Origin: Burkholderiales bacterium
GTDB lineage: Bacteria; Pseudomonadota; Gammaproteobacteria; Burkholderiales; Burkholderiaceae_F
Assembly: GCA_020355165.1 (NCBI GenBank)
Contig: CP070661.1
Coordinates: 3,040,601-3,104,600, forward strand
Length of the DNA stretch: 64,000 bases
Direction of reading: 5' to 3'
A model generated the notes under the pieces. That model ran no database searches. It had not been told where the DNA came from and worked only from the letters and a program-made list of their open reading frames with translations. The position numbers and the translations under genes are program-made. How positions within the stretch are numbered: the stretch's first letter is position 1; the number at the start of each line of letters is the position of its first letter. Positions 25,891-35,443 of the stretch are shown in pieces.

Positions 25891-27105
25891 TCAGGTGGTC
25901 GTGATGGGCATGCGGCGCTCGGCCAGCGCCGCCAGGTAGCCGGCGCCGAGCGGGATCACCGCATCGTTGAAATCGTAGCGGCTGCTGTGCAGCCAGCAGC
26001 CGCCGTCGACACCGCCCTGGCCGAGCCGGGCGTAGCAGCCGGGGCGGGCCTGCAGCATGAAGGCGAAGTCCTCGGCGCCCATGCTCGGCGGCAGGTTGCG
26101 CGCCACCCGCTCGTGCCCGACCAGCTCCTCGGCCACCTGCAGCGCGTGATCGTACTGCGGCGCGTGGTTGATCGTCGCCGGGTAGATCCGCTCGTAGTTG
26201 ACGGTCGCCTCGCCGCCGAAGGCCCGCGCCACCGACTGCACCAGCTCGCTCAGCCGCCGCTCGATCATCTCCTGGATGCTGTGCTGGAAGGCGCGCACCG
26301 TGCCGACCAGCGTCGCCTCGCGCGGAATGACCGAGAACGCCCCCGGGTTGCCGGCCGCGAGCGAGCACAGCGACACGACCGCGGCGTCGATCGGCGCCGT
26401 GTTGCGGGCGACGATGCTTTGCGCCGCGGTGATGATGTGGCCGGCGATCAGCACCGGGTCGACGGTAAGGTGCGGGTGCGCGGCGTGGCCGCCGCGGCCG
26501 CCGATGGTGATCTCGATGCGGTCGGCGGCCGCCATCATCGGGCCCGGGTTCAGGCCGATGTGGCCGGCCGGCAGCGCCGGCCAGTTGTGCAGCGCATAGA
26601 CCTCGTCGCAGGGAAAGCGGACGAACAGCCCGTCGTCGATCATCACCTTGGCGCCGCCGAAGCCCTCCTCGGCCGGCTGGAAGATCAGATACGCCGTGCC
26701 GTCGAAGTTGCGGGTGGCGGCCAGGTACTGGGCGGCGCCAAGCAGCATCGTCGTGTGGCCGTCGTGTCCGCAGCCGTGCATCAGGCCGGCCGTGCGGGAG
26801 CGGTGGGCGAAGTCGTTCTCCTCGTGGATCGGCAGCGCGTCCATGTCGGCGCGCAGGCCGACCGCCTTGCCCGAGCCGTCGTGGCGGCCGTGGATCACGC
26901 CGACCACGCCGGTGCGGCCGATGCCGGTGTGCACTTCGATGCCCCAGTGGTGCAGCCGCTCGGCCACCAGTTCGCTGGTGCGATGCTCGGCGAAGCCGAT
27001 CTCCGGGTGCGCGTGCAGGTCGCGCCGGATCGCCGTCAACCTCTCGTGCTCGGCCAGCACGAACGACACCGGCGACTTCAGCGCGAGGCCGAGGTAGGCG
27101 TTCAT
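25891..27105 (-). CDS. M20-family amidohydrolase (hippurate hydrolase-like)
   Basis: This 404-residue protein has the M20D amidohydrolase motifs: RRDLHAHPEIGFAEHRTS near residue 27, GLRADMDALPIHEEN near 82, MHGCGHDGHTTMLLGAA near 108 (Cys and His metal ligands), FQPAEEGFGGAKVM near 140 and a late SMGAEDFAFML (metal His/Glu region). Such enzymes cleave N-acyl amino acids, hippurate or indole-acetyl-amino acids in the cytoplasm. It is inserted between the DppB-like permease gene and the binding-protein gene of the ABC importer, so imported conjugates are the likely substrates. No signal peptide is visible. Confidence 0.92.
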   Translation of the reverse strand: MNAYLGLALKSPVSFVLAEHERLTAIRRDLHAHPEIGFAEHRTSELVAERLHHWGIEVHTGIGRTGVVGVIHGRHDGSGKAVGLRADMDALPIHEENDFAHRSRTAGLMHGCGHDGHTTMLLGAAQYLAATRNFDGTAYLIFQPAEEGFGGAKVMIDDGLFVRFPCDEVYALHNWPALPAGHIGLNPGPMMAAADRIEITIGGRGGHAAHPHLTVDPVLIAGHIITAAQSIVARNTAPIDAAVVSLCSLAAGNPGAFSVIPREATLVGTVRAFQHSIQEMIERRLSELVQSVARAFGGEATVNYERIYPATINHAPQYDHALQVAEELVGHERVARNLPPSMGAEDFAFMLQARPGCYARLGQGGVDGGCWLHSSRYDFNDAVIPLGAGYLAALAERRMPITTT

Positions 27106-27186
27106 CGCAAGGGCCGGACGCCGCAGGGCACCGGCCCGCCCCCTCGGGCGGGCAGCCGGCGCAGCGGACGCGGAAGCCGCCTCATC

Positions 27187-28170
27187 TCAATGCGCCAGCG
27201 ACGCGCGGTCGATGCGCAGGCGCGGATCGACGGCGAAGTACAGCAGGTCGACGATCAGGTTGATCAGCACGAACACCAGCGCGATCAGGCACAGGTAGGC
27301 GGCCATCACGGGAATGTCGGCGAACTGCACGCTCTGGATGAACAGCAGGCCCATGCCCGGCCACTGGAACACCGTCTCGGTGACGATGGCGAAGGCGATG
27401 ATGCCGCCGAGCTGCAGGCCGGTGATGGTGATCACCGGCACCAGCGTGTTCTTCAGCGCGTGGCCGAAGTGCACCGCCCGGTTGGTCAGGCCGCGGGCGC
27501 GGGCGAACTTGATGTAGTCGGTGCGCAGCACCTCGAGCATCTCGGCCCGCACCAGGCGCAGGATCAGCGTCAGCTGGAACAGCGACAGCGTGATCGACGG
27601 CAGGATCAGGTGCTGCCAGCCCTTGACGGTGAGCAGCCCCGTGGTCCACCAGCCGAGCGCCACCGTGTCGCCGCGGCCGAACGACGGCAGCCAGCCGAGC
27701 TGCACGGCGAAGACCAGGATGAACAGGATGCCGATCAGGAAGGTCGGCAGCGATACGCCGAGCAGCGAACCGGCGAGCAGGAGGTGCGCGAACCAGGAAT
27801 TGCGTCGCAGCGCCGTGTAGACCCCGGCCGGGATGCCGACGACGATGGCGATGATCGCCGCCGCGAACGACAGCTCCAGCGTGGCCGGCAGCCGCTCCTT
27901 GAGCAGCGTCGAAACCAAGCGGCCCTGGCGCAGGCTGAGGCCGAAGTCGCCCTGCGCGGCGTTGCCGGCGAAGGCAGCGAACTGCACGAAGAAGGGCTGG
28001 TCCAGCCCGAGCTCGGAACGCAGGCGGGCGCGGTCCTCCGGCGTGGCGTCCTGGCCGAGCATCTGCGCCACCGGGTCGCCGACGTACTGGAACAGCAGGA
28101 ACGCGACGAAAGCGACCGTCAGCATCACGAGGATCGCTTGCACGAGGCGACGGACGATGAACGCGAGCAT
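27187..28170 (-). CDS. Peptide/nickel-type ABC importer permease (DppB-like)
   Basis: This 327-residue permease begins MLAFIVRRLVQAILVMLTVAFVAFLLFQ, the standard first helix of DppB proteins, and carries the permease loop RAEMLEVLRTDYIKFARARGLTNRAVHFGHALKN. There are six predicted helices, and the C-terminus has LIVDLLYFAVDPRLRI. A TTG four codons upstream could also start the frame, but ATG at 28170 fits the family better. It is the first gene of the operon B - amidohydrolase - A - C - two small exported proteins - D - F. An AT-rich stretch near 28226-28245 upstream, unusual for this GC-rich DNA, may hold the promoter, but no clean -35/-10 pair is assigned. Confidence 0.92.
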   Translation of the reverse strand: MLAFIVRRLVQAILVMLTVAFVAFLLFQYVGDPVAQMLGQDATPEDRARLRSELGLDQPFFVQFAAFAGNAAQGDFGLSLRQGRLVSTLLKERLPATLELSFAAAIIAIVVGIPAGVYTALRRNSWFAHLLLAGSLLGVSLPTFLIGILFILVFAVQLGWLPSFGRGDTVALGWWTTGLLTVKGWQHLILPSITLSLFQLTLILRLVRAEMLEVLRTDYIKFARARGLTNRAVHFGHALKNTLVPVITITGLQLGGIIAFAIVTETVFQWPGMGLLFIQSVQFADIPVMAAYLCLIALVFVLINLIVDLLYFAVDPRLRIDRASLAH

Positions 28171-28385
28171 GTTTGCCGGCAAGAACGCGGCCGGGCAGGA
28201 AGCTGCCGGCCGGCCTGATACGCGAGCGAAATATACCTATACGCGGTCTTCCTGCAGACGCCGCTGCCCGCCGGGTGAACGGTGGCGGGCCGGCGCGGTC
28301 GAACGAGGTCCTGCGCCCGCTGAAAGATTCCGCCGCCGGCGCCGACCAAGCCGTTGCGTTCCTCGCTTCCGTGAGCCCTGTGAAG

Positions 28386-28862
28386 ATGACCCGACGTAGC
28401 TTTCTTTCCGCCCTGGCCGCCCTGGCAGCACCCGCGGCGGCCAGCGACGCGCCGCCCGCGGCCAGCGCCGGCCGGCTGCAGTTGTCCGACGCCCAGTGGC
28501 GCGAGCGGCTGACCCCGGAGCAGTACGCCGTGCTGCGGCGCGAAGGCACCGAGCGCCCGTTCACCAGCCCGCTGAACGACGAGAAGCGCAAGGGCACCTA
28601 CCACTGCGCCGGCTGCGGCCTCGCGCTGTTCGCCTCGGCGATGAAGTTCGACAGCGGCACCGGCTGGCCGAGCTTCTTCACCACGTTGCCGGGCGCGGTC
28701 GGGACCCGGACCGACTTCAAGCTGATCCTGCCGCGCACCGAGTACCACTGCGCGCGCTGCGGCGGCCATCACGGCCACGTCTTCAATGACGGCCCGCCGC
28801 CGACCGGCAAGCGCTACTGCAACAACGGCGTGGCGCTGAACTTCGTTGCGGAGGCCGGGTGA
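28386..28862 (+). CDS. msrB: Exported peptide-methionine (R)-S-oxide reductase MsrB
   Basis: This 158-residue protein has a twin-arginine-like signal (MTRRSFLSALAALAAPAAA). The MsrB core includes two zinc CxxC pairs (CAGC and CARC), GTGWPSFF, HCARCGGHHGHVFNDG and the catalytic Cys in RYCNNGVAL. It reduces Met-R-sulphoxide. Export implies repair of oxidised methionine in the periplasm. Its stop overlaps the GTG of msrA by 4 bases, so both stereospecific reductases are made together. An upstream in-frame start would mask the signal peptide and is not preferred. Confidence 0.93.
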   Translation: MTRRSFLSALAALAAPAAASDAPPAASAGRLQLSDAQWRERLTPEQYAVLRREGTERPFTSPLNDEKRKGTYHCAGCGLALFASAMKFDSGTGWPSFFTTLPGAVGTRTDFKLILPRTEYHCARCGGHHGHVFNDGPPPTGKRYCNNGVALNFVAEAG

Positions 28863-29467
28863 GCGCCGGCCGCGTGGTTGCCGCGGCGCTGGCGGCGCTG
28901 CTGCCGCTGGCCGAGGGCGGCGCGCAGTCGCCGGCACTGGCCAAGGCGACCTTCGCCGGCGGCTGCTTCTGGTGCGTCGAGGCCGACTTCGACAAGGTCG
29001 ACGGCGTGGTTTCGACCACCTCCGGCTACATCGGCGGCCGGACGCCCAACCCGACCTACGAGCAGGTCTCGTCGGGCAGTACCGGCCACACCGAGGCGGT
29101 CGAGGTCGTCTTCGACCCGCGCCGGGTCAGCTACGAGAAGCTGCTCGAGGTCTTCTGGGTCAACGTCGACCCGACGGTCAGCGACCGGCAGTTCTGCGAC
29201 ATCGGCTCGCAGTACCGGACCGGCATCTTCGTGCACGACGAGACGCAGCGTCGCGCGGCCGAGGCCTCGAAGGCCCGGCTGGAGAAGACCAAGCCGTTCA
29301 AGGCGCCGATCGTCACGCCGATCGAGCCGGCGACCGCCTTTTATCCCGCCGAGCAGTACCACCAGGACTACTACCTGAAGAACCCGGTGCGCTACCGCTT
29401 CTATCGCAGCGGCTGCGGGCGCGACGCCAGGCTGAAGGAACTGTGGGGCGACAAGGCGCCAAAGTAG
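28859..29467 (+). CDS. msrA: Exported peptide-methionine (S)-S-oxide reductase MsrA
   Basis: This 202-residue protein starts at a GTG overlapping the msrB stop. A short hydrophobic leader (VVAAALAALLPLAEGGAQ) is a signal peptide. The catalytic motif GGCFWC follows near residue 34, with GYIGGRTPNPTYEQVSSGSTGHTEAVEV and EQYHQDYYLKNP, all hallmarks of MsrA. It reduces Met-S-sulphoxide. A resolving Cys in the C-terminal YRSGCG may support thioredoxin-type recycling. Together with msrB it forms a complete periplasmic methionine repair pair. No electron-donor gene (DsbD-like) is adjacent. Confidence 0.94.
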   Translation: MSAGRVVAAALAALLPLAEGGAQSPALAKATFAGGCFWCVEADFDKVDGVVSTTSGYIGGRTPNPTYEQVSSGSTGHTEAVEVVFDPRRVSYEKLLEVFWVNVDPTVSDRQFCDIGSQYRTGIFVHDETQRRAAEASKARLEKTKPFKAPIVTPIEPATAFYPAEQYHQDYYLKNPVRYRFYRSGCGRDARLKELWGDKAPK

Positions 29468-29608
29468 CCTAGCCGCCGCGAGTCCGACCGGCCGGTCCTG
29501 CGGCGGCAGGCGTCCGGCCCGCTGGCCGCCCGAGGCGCGCCCGTGCGCGCGAGCCGCCGCCGCGGGCAGCCGCCGGCCATCGAACCGGCCACTGCCCGGG
29601 CCGCGCCG

Positions 29609-31186
29609 CTAGTCGATGCGCACCCAGCGCGCCTCGAGCCGGTTCTGCGCCCGGTGCACCACGCTCACCTTCTTCTGCATCGCCCAGGGAATCATCTGGT
29701 TGTGCAGAGGGATGTGCATGATGTTCTTGTTGTGGATCAGCAGCGCGTCGGCGATCAGCTGGTTGCGCTTCTTCTGGTCGACCTCGCTCTTCATCGCGTC
29801 GACCAGCTTGTCGAACTCCGGCACGCTGACGCGGCCGAGGTTGAAGTTGCCGTCGCCGTCCTTGCCGACGGTGCGGGCCAGCGACTGCAGCGAGTACAGC
29901 GCATCGAAGGTCGGCACGCCCCAGCCGAGCAGGTAGGCCGACGTGTCGTACTTCTGGATCTTCGGGAAGTAGGTCGCCCGCGGCATCGCATTGAGGCTCA
30001 CCTTCAGCCCGACCTGCGCCCACATCGTCACCAGCGCCTTGCAGATCTCCTCGTCGTTGACGTAGCGGTTGTTGGGACAGTCGAGCGTGAACGAGAAGCC
30101 GTTCGGATAGCCGGCGGCGGCGAGCAGCTCGCGCGCCTTCTTCTGGTCGAACGGCAGGCGGACGTGCGCCTCCTTGGTCCAGCCATTGACCGCGCGCTGC
30201 ATGATCGCGCCGGTGGGATCCGACGAGCCGCGCATGACCGACTTCTGGATCGCCTCGATGTTGATGGCGTGATACAGCGCCTGACGCACGCGCAGGTCCT
30301 TGAACGGGTTCTTGCCCTTGACGTCGGCGTACAGCAGCTCGTCGCGATGCTGGTCGAAGCCGAGGAAGATGGTGCGGTTCTCCGCCCCCTCGACCACCTT
30401 GACGCTGGCGTTCGACTTCAGCCGCGCCAGGTCCTGCGGCGGCGGATCGAGCACGAAGTCCAGTTCGCCGGACAGCAGCGCGGCGGTGCGGGTGGCGTCG
30501 GACTTCACCGGCGTGTAGACGACCTCGGTGACGTTGCCCTTCTTGCCGGCCTTGCCCCACCAGTTCGGGTTCTCGACGAACACCGTGCGGATGTCGACCT
30601 CGCGGCTCTTCAGGATGAACGGTCCGGTGCCGTTGGTGTTGCGCACCGCGTAGCTCTCCTCCTTCTGCACGAAGTTGGTCGGCGCGGTGACCTTGTGCTT
30701 CTCCGACCAGGCCTTGCTCATGATGCGCAGCTCGGTGAGCTGGCGCAGCAGCACCGGATTGGGCACCGTGGTGTAGATGAGCACGGTGTGATCGCCGACC
30801 GCGCGCGCGCCCTGGATGGCGGTCGTGTAGGCGCGGAAGTTCGAGTTCGGGTGCAGCGCCCGCTCGATCGAGTAGACGACGTCGGCGGCGGTGAAAGGCG
30901 CGCCGTCGTGGAACTTGACGCCACGGCGCAGCTCGAAGCGCCAGATCAGCGGCGTGTCGGTGCTCCATTTCACCGCCAGCGCCGGCTCGAGCTCGTACTT
31001 CTCGTTGTAGTCGAGCAGCGGCTCGTAGACGTACGAGTTGGCCGTGTTGTTCAGTCCCTCGTTCTGCGAGTGCGGGTCGAAGGTCAGGATGTCGCCCTGG
31101 CTGGCCCAGCGCAGCGTCTTGGCCTCGAGCGCGGGCGTGGCGACGAGCATGGCCGCCGCCAGCGCGGCAATGGCATGGCGAAGCAT
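29609..31186 (-). CDS. Family 5 extracellular solute-binding protein
   Basis: This 525-residue protein has signal peptide MLRHAIAALAAAMLVATPALEA and the family 5 features TLRWASQGDILTFDPHSQNEG, RFELRRGVKFHDGAPFTAADV and IPLHNQMIPWAMQKKV. It is clearly paralogous to the binding protein at 24284-25870, sharing blocks such as CPNNRYVNDEEICKA. It is not accompanied by its own permease genes and may be an orphan that feeds the same DppBCDF-like importer with a different ligand. ATG at 31186 has a GGGAG ribosome binding site. A second in-frame ATG lies 21 bases upstream. Confidence 0.9.
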   Translation of the reverse strand: MLRHAIAALAAAMLVATPALEAKTLRWASQGDILTFDPHSQNEGLNNTANSYVYEPLLDYNEKYELEPALAVKWSTDTPLIWRFELRRGVKFHDGAPFTAADVVYSIERALHPNSNFRAYTTAIQGARAVGDHTVLIYTTVPNPVLLRQLTELRIMSKAWSEKHKVTAPTNFVQKEESYAVRNTNGTGPFILKSREVDIRTVFVENPNWWGKAGKKGNVTEVVYTPVKSDATRTAALLSGELDFVLDPPPQDLARLKSNASVKVVEGAENRTIFLGFDQHRDELLYADVKGKNPFKDLRVRQALYHAINIEAIQKSVMRGSSDPTGAIMQRAVNGWTKEAHVRLPFDQKKARELLAAAGYPNGFSFTLDCPNNRYVNDEEICKALVTMWAQVGLKVSLNAMPRATYFPKIQKYDTSAYLLGWGVPTFDALYSLQSLARTVGKDGDGNFNLGRVSVPEFDKLVDAMKSEVDQKKRNQLIADALLIHNKNIMHIPLHNQMIPWAMQKKVSVVHRAQNRLEARWVRID

Positions 31187-31392
31187 GGTTTTCTTCTCCC
31201 TGGTCATGAAGCCCGCGAAGCGCGGCCGGCGGATGCTGCGCCACGGCTGCCGGGCAGTCAACGCGGCGGCGCGCCACCGCGCACGGCTTGCGGGAAAACC
31301 CTTATCCGGGGCGCCCGGCGGGCGGGCAACCGGGCGCCGCGGCCCCGGCGGACACTGCGGTGCCGCGCCGTCGCCCGGCCGCGCCGGGCCAG

Positions 31393-32142
31393 TCAGGAGC
31401 CCGTCCGCAGCTCGATGTCGCCGTAGTAGGCCTCGACCTCGGCGCCGGTGTTGTCGGTGTCGGTCAGGATGCCGACGCCGATCAGCCGTCCCGGCCGCTC
31501 GCCAAAGGCGCGCGCGAAGTCGGCCACGTAGTCGCGCTCGAAGTGCTTCCACTGGCCAAGCCGGTCGCGGCCGCTGCCGGCCACCACCATCTTGACGCGG
31601 CCGGTGTGCGCGCTGCCGATCACGGTGCCCACCGGCTGCCGGTTCTCCCAGATGTAGGCGAGGGTGGCATACGGCACGCTCTGGCCGCTGACCATCTGCG
31701 CCATCTCGAGAGCCAGCTGATCGCGCGGCGGCAGGCGCCGCTTGTCGCCGTCGAAGAAGAGCAGCAGGCGGACCGGCGAGTCCTCGGCGTGGCGGTCCCG
31801 GTTGTCCGCCCCATTGATCAGCTCCTGTACCCGCCAGCGCCAGGCCACCCGCGGCCGGGCGGCGGCGTCGACGTCGAGCGGCTGCTTCAGGCCGGTGGCC
31901 GAGCGCGACGCGCGGGCGTGCACGACGACCGACCGCGCGCGCTCGTCGTAGACCAGCCGGTACTGGGTCGGCGCCTTGGCGCGGGTGATGATCAGCGGCT
32001 GCCAGCCGCGCGGCACCGCATCGCCCTCGCGATTGGCGGAAAACGCCGACACCTCGTCCTTCGACGGTGTCGGCTCCAGCACCGCGCAGGCGGCGAGCGC
32101 GGCCGCGAGCAGGACGGAGGCGGCGAGGCGAGGCAGACTCAT
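31393..32142 (-). CDS. DUF3047 family lipoprotein
   Basis: This protein of 249 residues has lipoprotein signal MSLPRLAASVLLAAALAAC. The mature part has the DUF3047 look: PRGWQPLIITRAKAPTQYRLV, VVVHARASRSATGL, RVAWRWRVQELI, then SPVRLLLFFDGD and YIWENRQPVGTVIGSAHTGRVKMVVA. A jelly-roll or beta-sandwich fold is likely. No biochemical function is established. It lies 97 bases downstream of the EamA transporter gene on the same strand and may be the distal end of the phosphonate transcript or a separate unit. Confidence 0.85.
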   Translation of the reverse strand: MSLPRLAASVLLAAALAACAVLEPTPSKDEVSAFSANREGDAVPRGWQPLIITRAKAPTQYRLVYDERARSVVVHARASRSATGLKQPLDVDAAARPRVAWRWRVQELINGADNRDRHAEDSPVRLLLFFDGDKRRLPPRDQLALEMAQMVSGQSVPYATLAYIWENRQPVGTVIGSAHTGRVKMVVAGSGRDRLGQWKHFERDYVADFARAFGERPGRLIGVGILTDTDNTGAEVEAYYGDIELRTGS

Positions 32143-32239
32143 CGTGGCGAGAGACCGGTCGGCGGCGTCGGGATGCTAGCCACTGCCGGCGCCGTCGAAA
32201 AGCCGCGTTTCACCTGACCGGGCGAAGCGGCAGCGGCAC

Positions 32240-33079
32240 TCAGGCCGCCTTCAGCGCCAGCACGCCGAGCACCACGGCGACCACGCCGCTCCAGCGGCGT
32301 GCCGTCAGCCGCTCGCGCAGCAGCCGCGCGCCGATCAGCGTGGCGAACAGCACCGAGGTCTCGCGCAGCGACGCGACCAGCGCCACCGGCGCCTTGGTCA
32401 TCGCCCACACCGAGATCGCGTAGGCGGCCGCCGACAGCCCGCCGCCGACGAGCGCCCGCCGGCTGCGGCGGCGCAGGTGGCCGAGGAAAGAAGCGCGGTG
32501 GGTGGCCAGCATCCACAGCGAGAACGGGATGCCGTCGAGCACGAACAGCCAGACGATGTAGCTCCAGGCGTTGCCGGAGACGCGCGCCCCGCGGCCGTCG
32601 ATCAGCGTGTACAGGGCGATGACGACGGCGTTGGCCAGCGCGAAGACCACCGCAGCGCGCGACGGCGCGTGACCGAGCGCGCGGTAGCCGAGCAGGAACA
32701 CGCCGCCGGAGACCAGCAGCATGCCGAGCCAGGCCACCGGCGGCGGCAGTTCGCCGAGCAGGAACACGCCGGCCAGCGCGGTGATCAGCGGCGCCACGCC
32801 GCGCATCAACGGATAGACCAGCGACAGGTCGCCGGCGCGATAGGCCGAGACCATCAGCCAGTAGTAGGCGAGGTGCGCGGCGACCGAGGCAGCGATGAAC
32901 GGCCAGGCCGCCGGCGGCGGGACCGGGAGCACGAACAGGAACGGCAGCCCGATCAGCATCGCGCCGACGACGATGCCGGCGGTGTCGTGCAGCACGTCGC
33001 CGCCACCCTTGATCATCGCGTTCCAGCTGGCGTGCAGCAGCGCGGCCAGCAGCACCGCGATCGATACGGCGAGGCTCAT
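32240..33079 (-). CDS. EamA/DMT-superfamily transporter
   Basis: This 279-residue integral membrane protein has about nine or ten helices in two EamA-like repeats. The first half holds [15 protein letters not shown] and [20 protein letters not shown], and the second half [37 protein letters not shown], a typical DMT end-of-repeat motif. DMT carriers move small metabolites such as amino acids. The gene starts 37 bases after alanine dehydrogenase. It could export surplus alanine or another product of aminoethylphosphonate use, but the substrate is inferred from position only. Confidence 0.88.
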   Translation of the reverse strand: MSLAVSIAVLLAALLHASWNAMIKGGGDVLHDTAGIVVGAMLIGLPFLFVLPVPPPAAWPFIAASVAAHLAYYWLMVSAYRAGDLSLVYPLMRGVAPLITALAGVFLLGELPPPVAWLGMLLVSGGVFLLGYRALGHAPSRAAVVFALANAVVIALYTLIDGRGARVSGNAWSYIVWLFVLDGIPFSLWMLATHRASFLGHLRRRSRRALVGGGLSAAAYAISVWAMTKAPVALVASLRETSVLFATLIGARLLRERLTARRWSGVVAVVLGVLALKAA

Positions 33080-33116
33080 CGCGCGACGGTCCGCTGTCGC
33101 GCGCTGCGCGGCGGGC

Positions 33117-34232
33117 TCACCCGAGCACGGCGTCGACAGCAGTGAAGGCGAGGCCGAGCGCCTCGGCGACCTCCCGGTAGGTCACCTTGCCGGCGGCGAT
33201 GTTCAGCCCCGCCTTCAGGTGCGGGTCGCGTCGCAGCGCCTCGCGCCAGCCGTGCTCCGCCAGCGCCATCACGAACGGCAGCGTGGCGTTGTTCAACGCG
33301 TAGGTCGAGGTGCGCGGCACGGCGCCGGGCATGTTGGCCACGCAGTAGTGCACCACGCCGTCGACGACGTAGGTCGGCTCGGCGTGGGTGGTCGGCCGCG
33401 AGGTCTCGGCGCTGCCGCCCTGGTCGATCGCCACGTCGACGATCACCGAGCCGTTCTTCATCCGGCCCAGCATCTCGCGCGTCACCAGCTTCGGCGCCGC
33501 CGCGCCCGGCACCAGGACGCCGGAGATCACCAGGTCGGCGCGCAGCACCTCGCGCTCGACGTTGTCGCGGTTGGAAAAGATCGTCATCACCCGGCTGCCG
33601 AGCATGGCGTCGAGATGACGCAGGGCCTCGGTCGACTTGTCGATCACCACCACCTGGGCGCCGCTGCCGACCGCCATCTGGGCGGCGTTGCGGCCGACCA
33701 CGCCGGCGCCGAGGATGACGATGCGCGCCGGCGCCACGCCGGCCACCCCGCCGAGCAGGATGCCCATGCCGCCGGCGGCACGCTCCAGGCAGTGCGCGCC
33801 CGCCTGCACGCTCATCCGGCCGGCCACCTCCGACATCGGCGCCAGCAGCGGCAGGCCGCGCGCCGGCGAGGTGACGGTCTCGTAGGCGATGCAGGCGGCT
33901 CCGCTGGCAAGGAGGTCCCTCGCCTGCTCCGGGTCCGGCGCCAGGTGCAGGTAGGTGAACAGCACCTGCCCTTCGCGCAGCATCCTGCGCTCGACCGCCT
34001 GCGGCTCCTTGACCTTGACGATCATGTCGGCGCCGGCGAAGACCTCGGCGGCACCGCCGACGATCGTCGCCCCGGCGCGCTGGTAGTCGGCGTCGGTGGC
34101 GCCGATGCCGGCGCCGGCCTGCGTCTGCACCAGCACCGAGTGGCCGCGGTCGACCACCTCGCGCACCGACGACGGCGTCAGGCCGACGCGGTACTCGTGG
34201 ACCTTGATTTCCTTTGGAACACCGATCTTCAC
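33117..34232 (-). CDS. ald: Alanine dehydrogenase
   Basis: This 371-residue enzyme begins [20 protein letters not shown] and has the substrate-site segments KVKEPQ (active-site Lys region) and TYLHLAPD, the NAD-binding [16 protein letters not shown] near residue 170, and [19 protein letters not shown]. It catalyses L-alanine + NAD + water to pyruvate + ammonium + NADH. It is 49 bases downstream of phnW, whose transamination consumes pyruvate and produces alanine. Placed here, Ald would regenerate pyruvate and release the AEP nitrogen as ammonium, closing the amino-group cycle. Confidence 0.95.
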   Translation of the reverse strand: MKIGVPKEIKVHEYRVGLTPSSVREVVDRGHSVLVQTQAGAGIGATDADYQRAGATIVGGAAEVFAGADMIVKVKEPQAVERRMLREGQVLFTYLHLAPDPEQARDLLASGAACIAYETVTSPARGLPLLAPMSEVAGRMSVQAGAHCLERAAGGMGILLGGVAGVAPARIVILGAGVVGRNAAQMAVGSGAQVVVIDKSTEALRHLDAMLGSRVMTIFSNRDNVEREVLRADLVISGVLVPGAAAPKLVTREMLGRMKNGSVIVDVAIDQGGSAETSRPTTHAEPTYVVDGVVHYCVANMPGAVPRTSTYALNNATLPFVMALAEHGWREALRRDPHLKAGLNIAAGKVTYREVAEALGLAFTAVDAVLG

Positions 34233-34281
34233 TGGCCTGTCTCCTGTACGGTTGTAAATGTCGCCTGTGCCGGCGTTGCGC

Positions 34282-35415
34282 TCACGCCGCGCGCAGGGCC
34301 GGCGCCGCGCTGCCGATGCCCATGTCGCGCAGCGTGGCGCCGATCGCCGAGACGACGTTGCGCATCTCGTTGGCGTCGATCGCGCCGATGCAGCCGACGC
34401 GGAAGGTTTCCACCTGCGTCAGCTTGCCCGGATACAGGATGTAGCCGCGCGCCCGCACCCTGTCGTAGAAGGCCTTGAACTGATAGGCCGGGTCGGACGG
34501 CGCATGGAAGGTGACGATGATCGGCGCCTGCACCGCCGGCTCCAGGAAGGGCCGGAAGCCGAGCGCGCGCATGCCCTCGACCAGGGTCGCGCAGTTGGCC
34601 GCATAGCGTGCGCCGCGTGCCGGCTGGCCGCCTTCGGCGACGAACTGGTCGATCGCCGAGCGAAGCGCCGCGACCACGTGCGTCGGCGGCGTGAAGCGCC
34701 ACTGCGTGGTGCGCTGCATGTAGGTGAACTGGTCGTGCAGGTCCATCGCCAGCGAGTGCGAGTTGCCGGCGCTCGCCAGCAGCGTCTCGCGGCGCGCGAG
34801 CACGAAGCCCATGCCCGGCGCACCCTCGAGGCACTTGCCGCTGGCGGCGATCAGCGCATCGAACGGCGTGGCGCGCACGTCGATCGGCAGCGCTGCGAAC
34901 GAACTCATCGCATCGACGATCAGCCCCTTGCCGCGCGCCCGGCAGACTTCGGCGATTCCCTCGAGGTCGTTGTGCAGGCCGGCGCCGGTCTCGCAGTGCA
35001 CCAGCGCGACGTGGCTGATCGAGGCGTCGGCGGCCAGCGCCGCCTCGACCGCCGCGGCGGTCGCCGGCCGGTCCTCCGGGATCGCCAGGTCGACGACGGC
35101 GCGGTTCAGGTACTTGCAGATCCTGACGATGCGGGCGCAGTAGGCGCCGTTGTTCGGCACCAGCACCCGGCCCTGCCGCGGCACCAGGTTGCCGATCGCC
35201 GCCTCGACGGCGAAGGTGCCGCTGCCCTGCAGCGGCACGCACACGTAGTCGTCGCCGCCGTGCACGACGTCGACCAGGTCACGGCAGATGCTCGCGGTGA
35301 TCTGGTTGAAGGCCCCGTCCCACGAGCCCCAGTCGCGCAGCATCGCCTGCTTGGTCTCGAGCGAGGTCGTCAGCGGCCCCGGCGTGAGCAGTATCGGGTC
35401 GTTTCCGCGGATCAT
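34282..35415 (-). CDS. phnW: 2-aminoethylphosphonate-pyruvate transaminase
   Basis: This 377-residue class V PLP aminotransferase has [10 protein letters not shown] at the N-terminus, [16 protein letters not shown] (cofactor phosphate site, near residue 61), [13 protein letters not shown] (Asp for the PLP nitrogen) and the cofactor Lys in [14 protein letters not shown] at residue 194. These fit PhnW, which converts 2-aminoethylphosphonate plus pyruvate to phosphonoacetaldehyde plus L-alanine. The gene is 28 bases after phnX and followed by alanine dehydrogenase, within the AEP transport operon. Confidence 0.96.
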   Translation of the reverse strand: MIRGNDPILLTPGPLTTSLETKQAMLRDWGSWDGAFNQITASICRDLVDVVHGGDDYVCVPLQGSGTFAVEAAIGNLVPRQGRVLVPNNGAYCARIVRICKYLNRAVVDLAIPEDRPATAAAVEAALAADASISHVALVHCETGAGLHNDLEGIAEVCRARGKGLIVDAMSSFAALPIDVRATPFDALIAASGKCLEGAPGMGFVLARRETLLASAGNSHSLAMDLHDQFTYMQRTTQWRFTPPTHVVAALRSAIDQFVAEGGQPARGARYAANCATLVEGMRALGFRPFLEPAVQAPIIVTFHAPSDPAYQFKAFYDRVRARGYILYPGKLTQVETFRVGCIGAIDANEMRNVVSAIGATLRDMGIGSAAPALRAA

Positions 35416-35443
35416 CGGTGTCTCCGGATTCTTCGGGCCGGTC

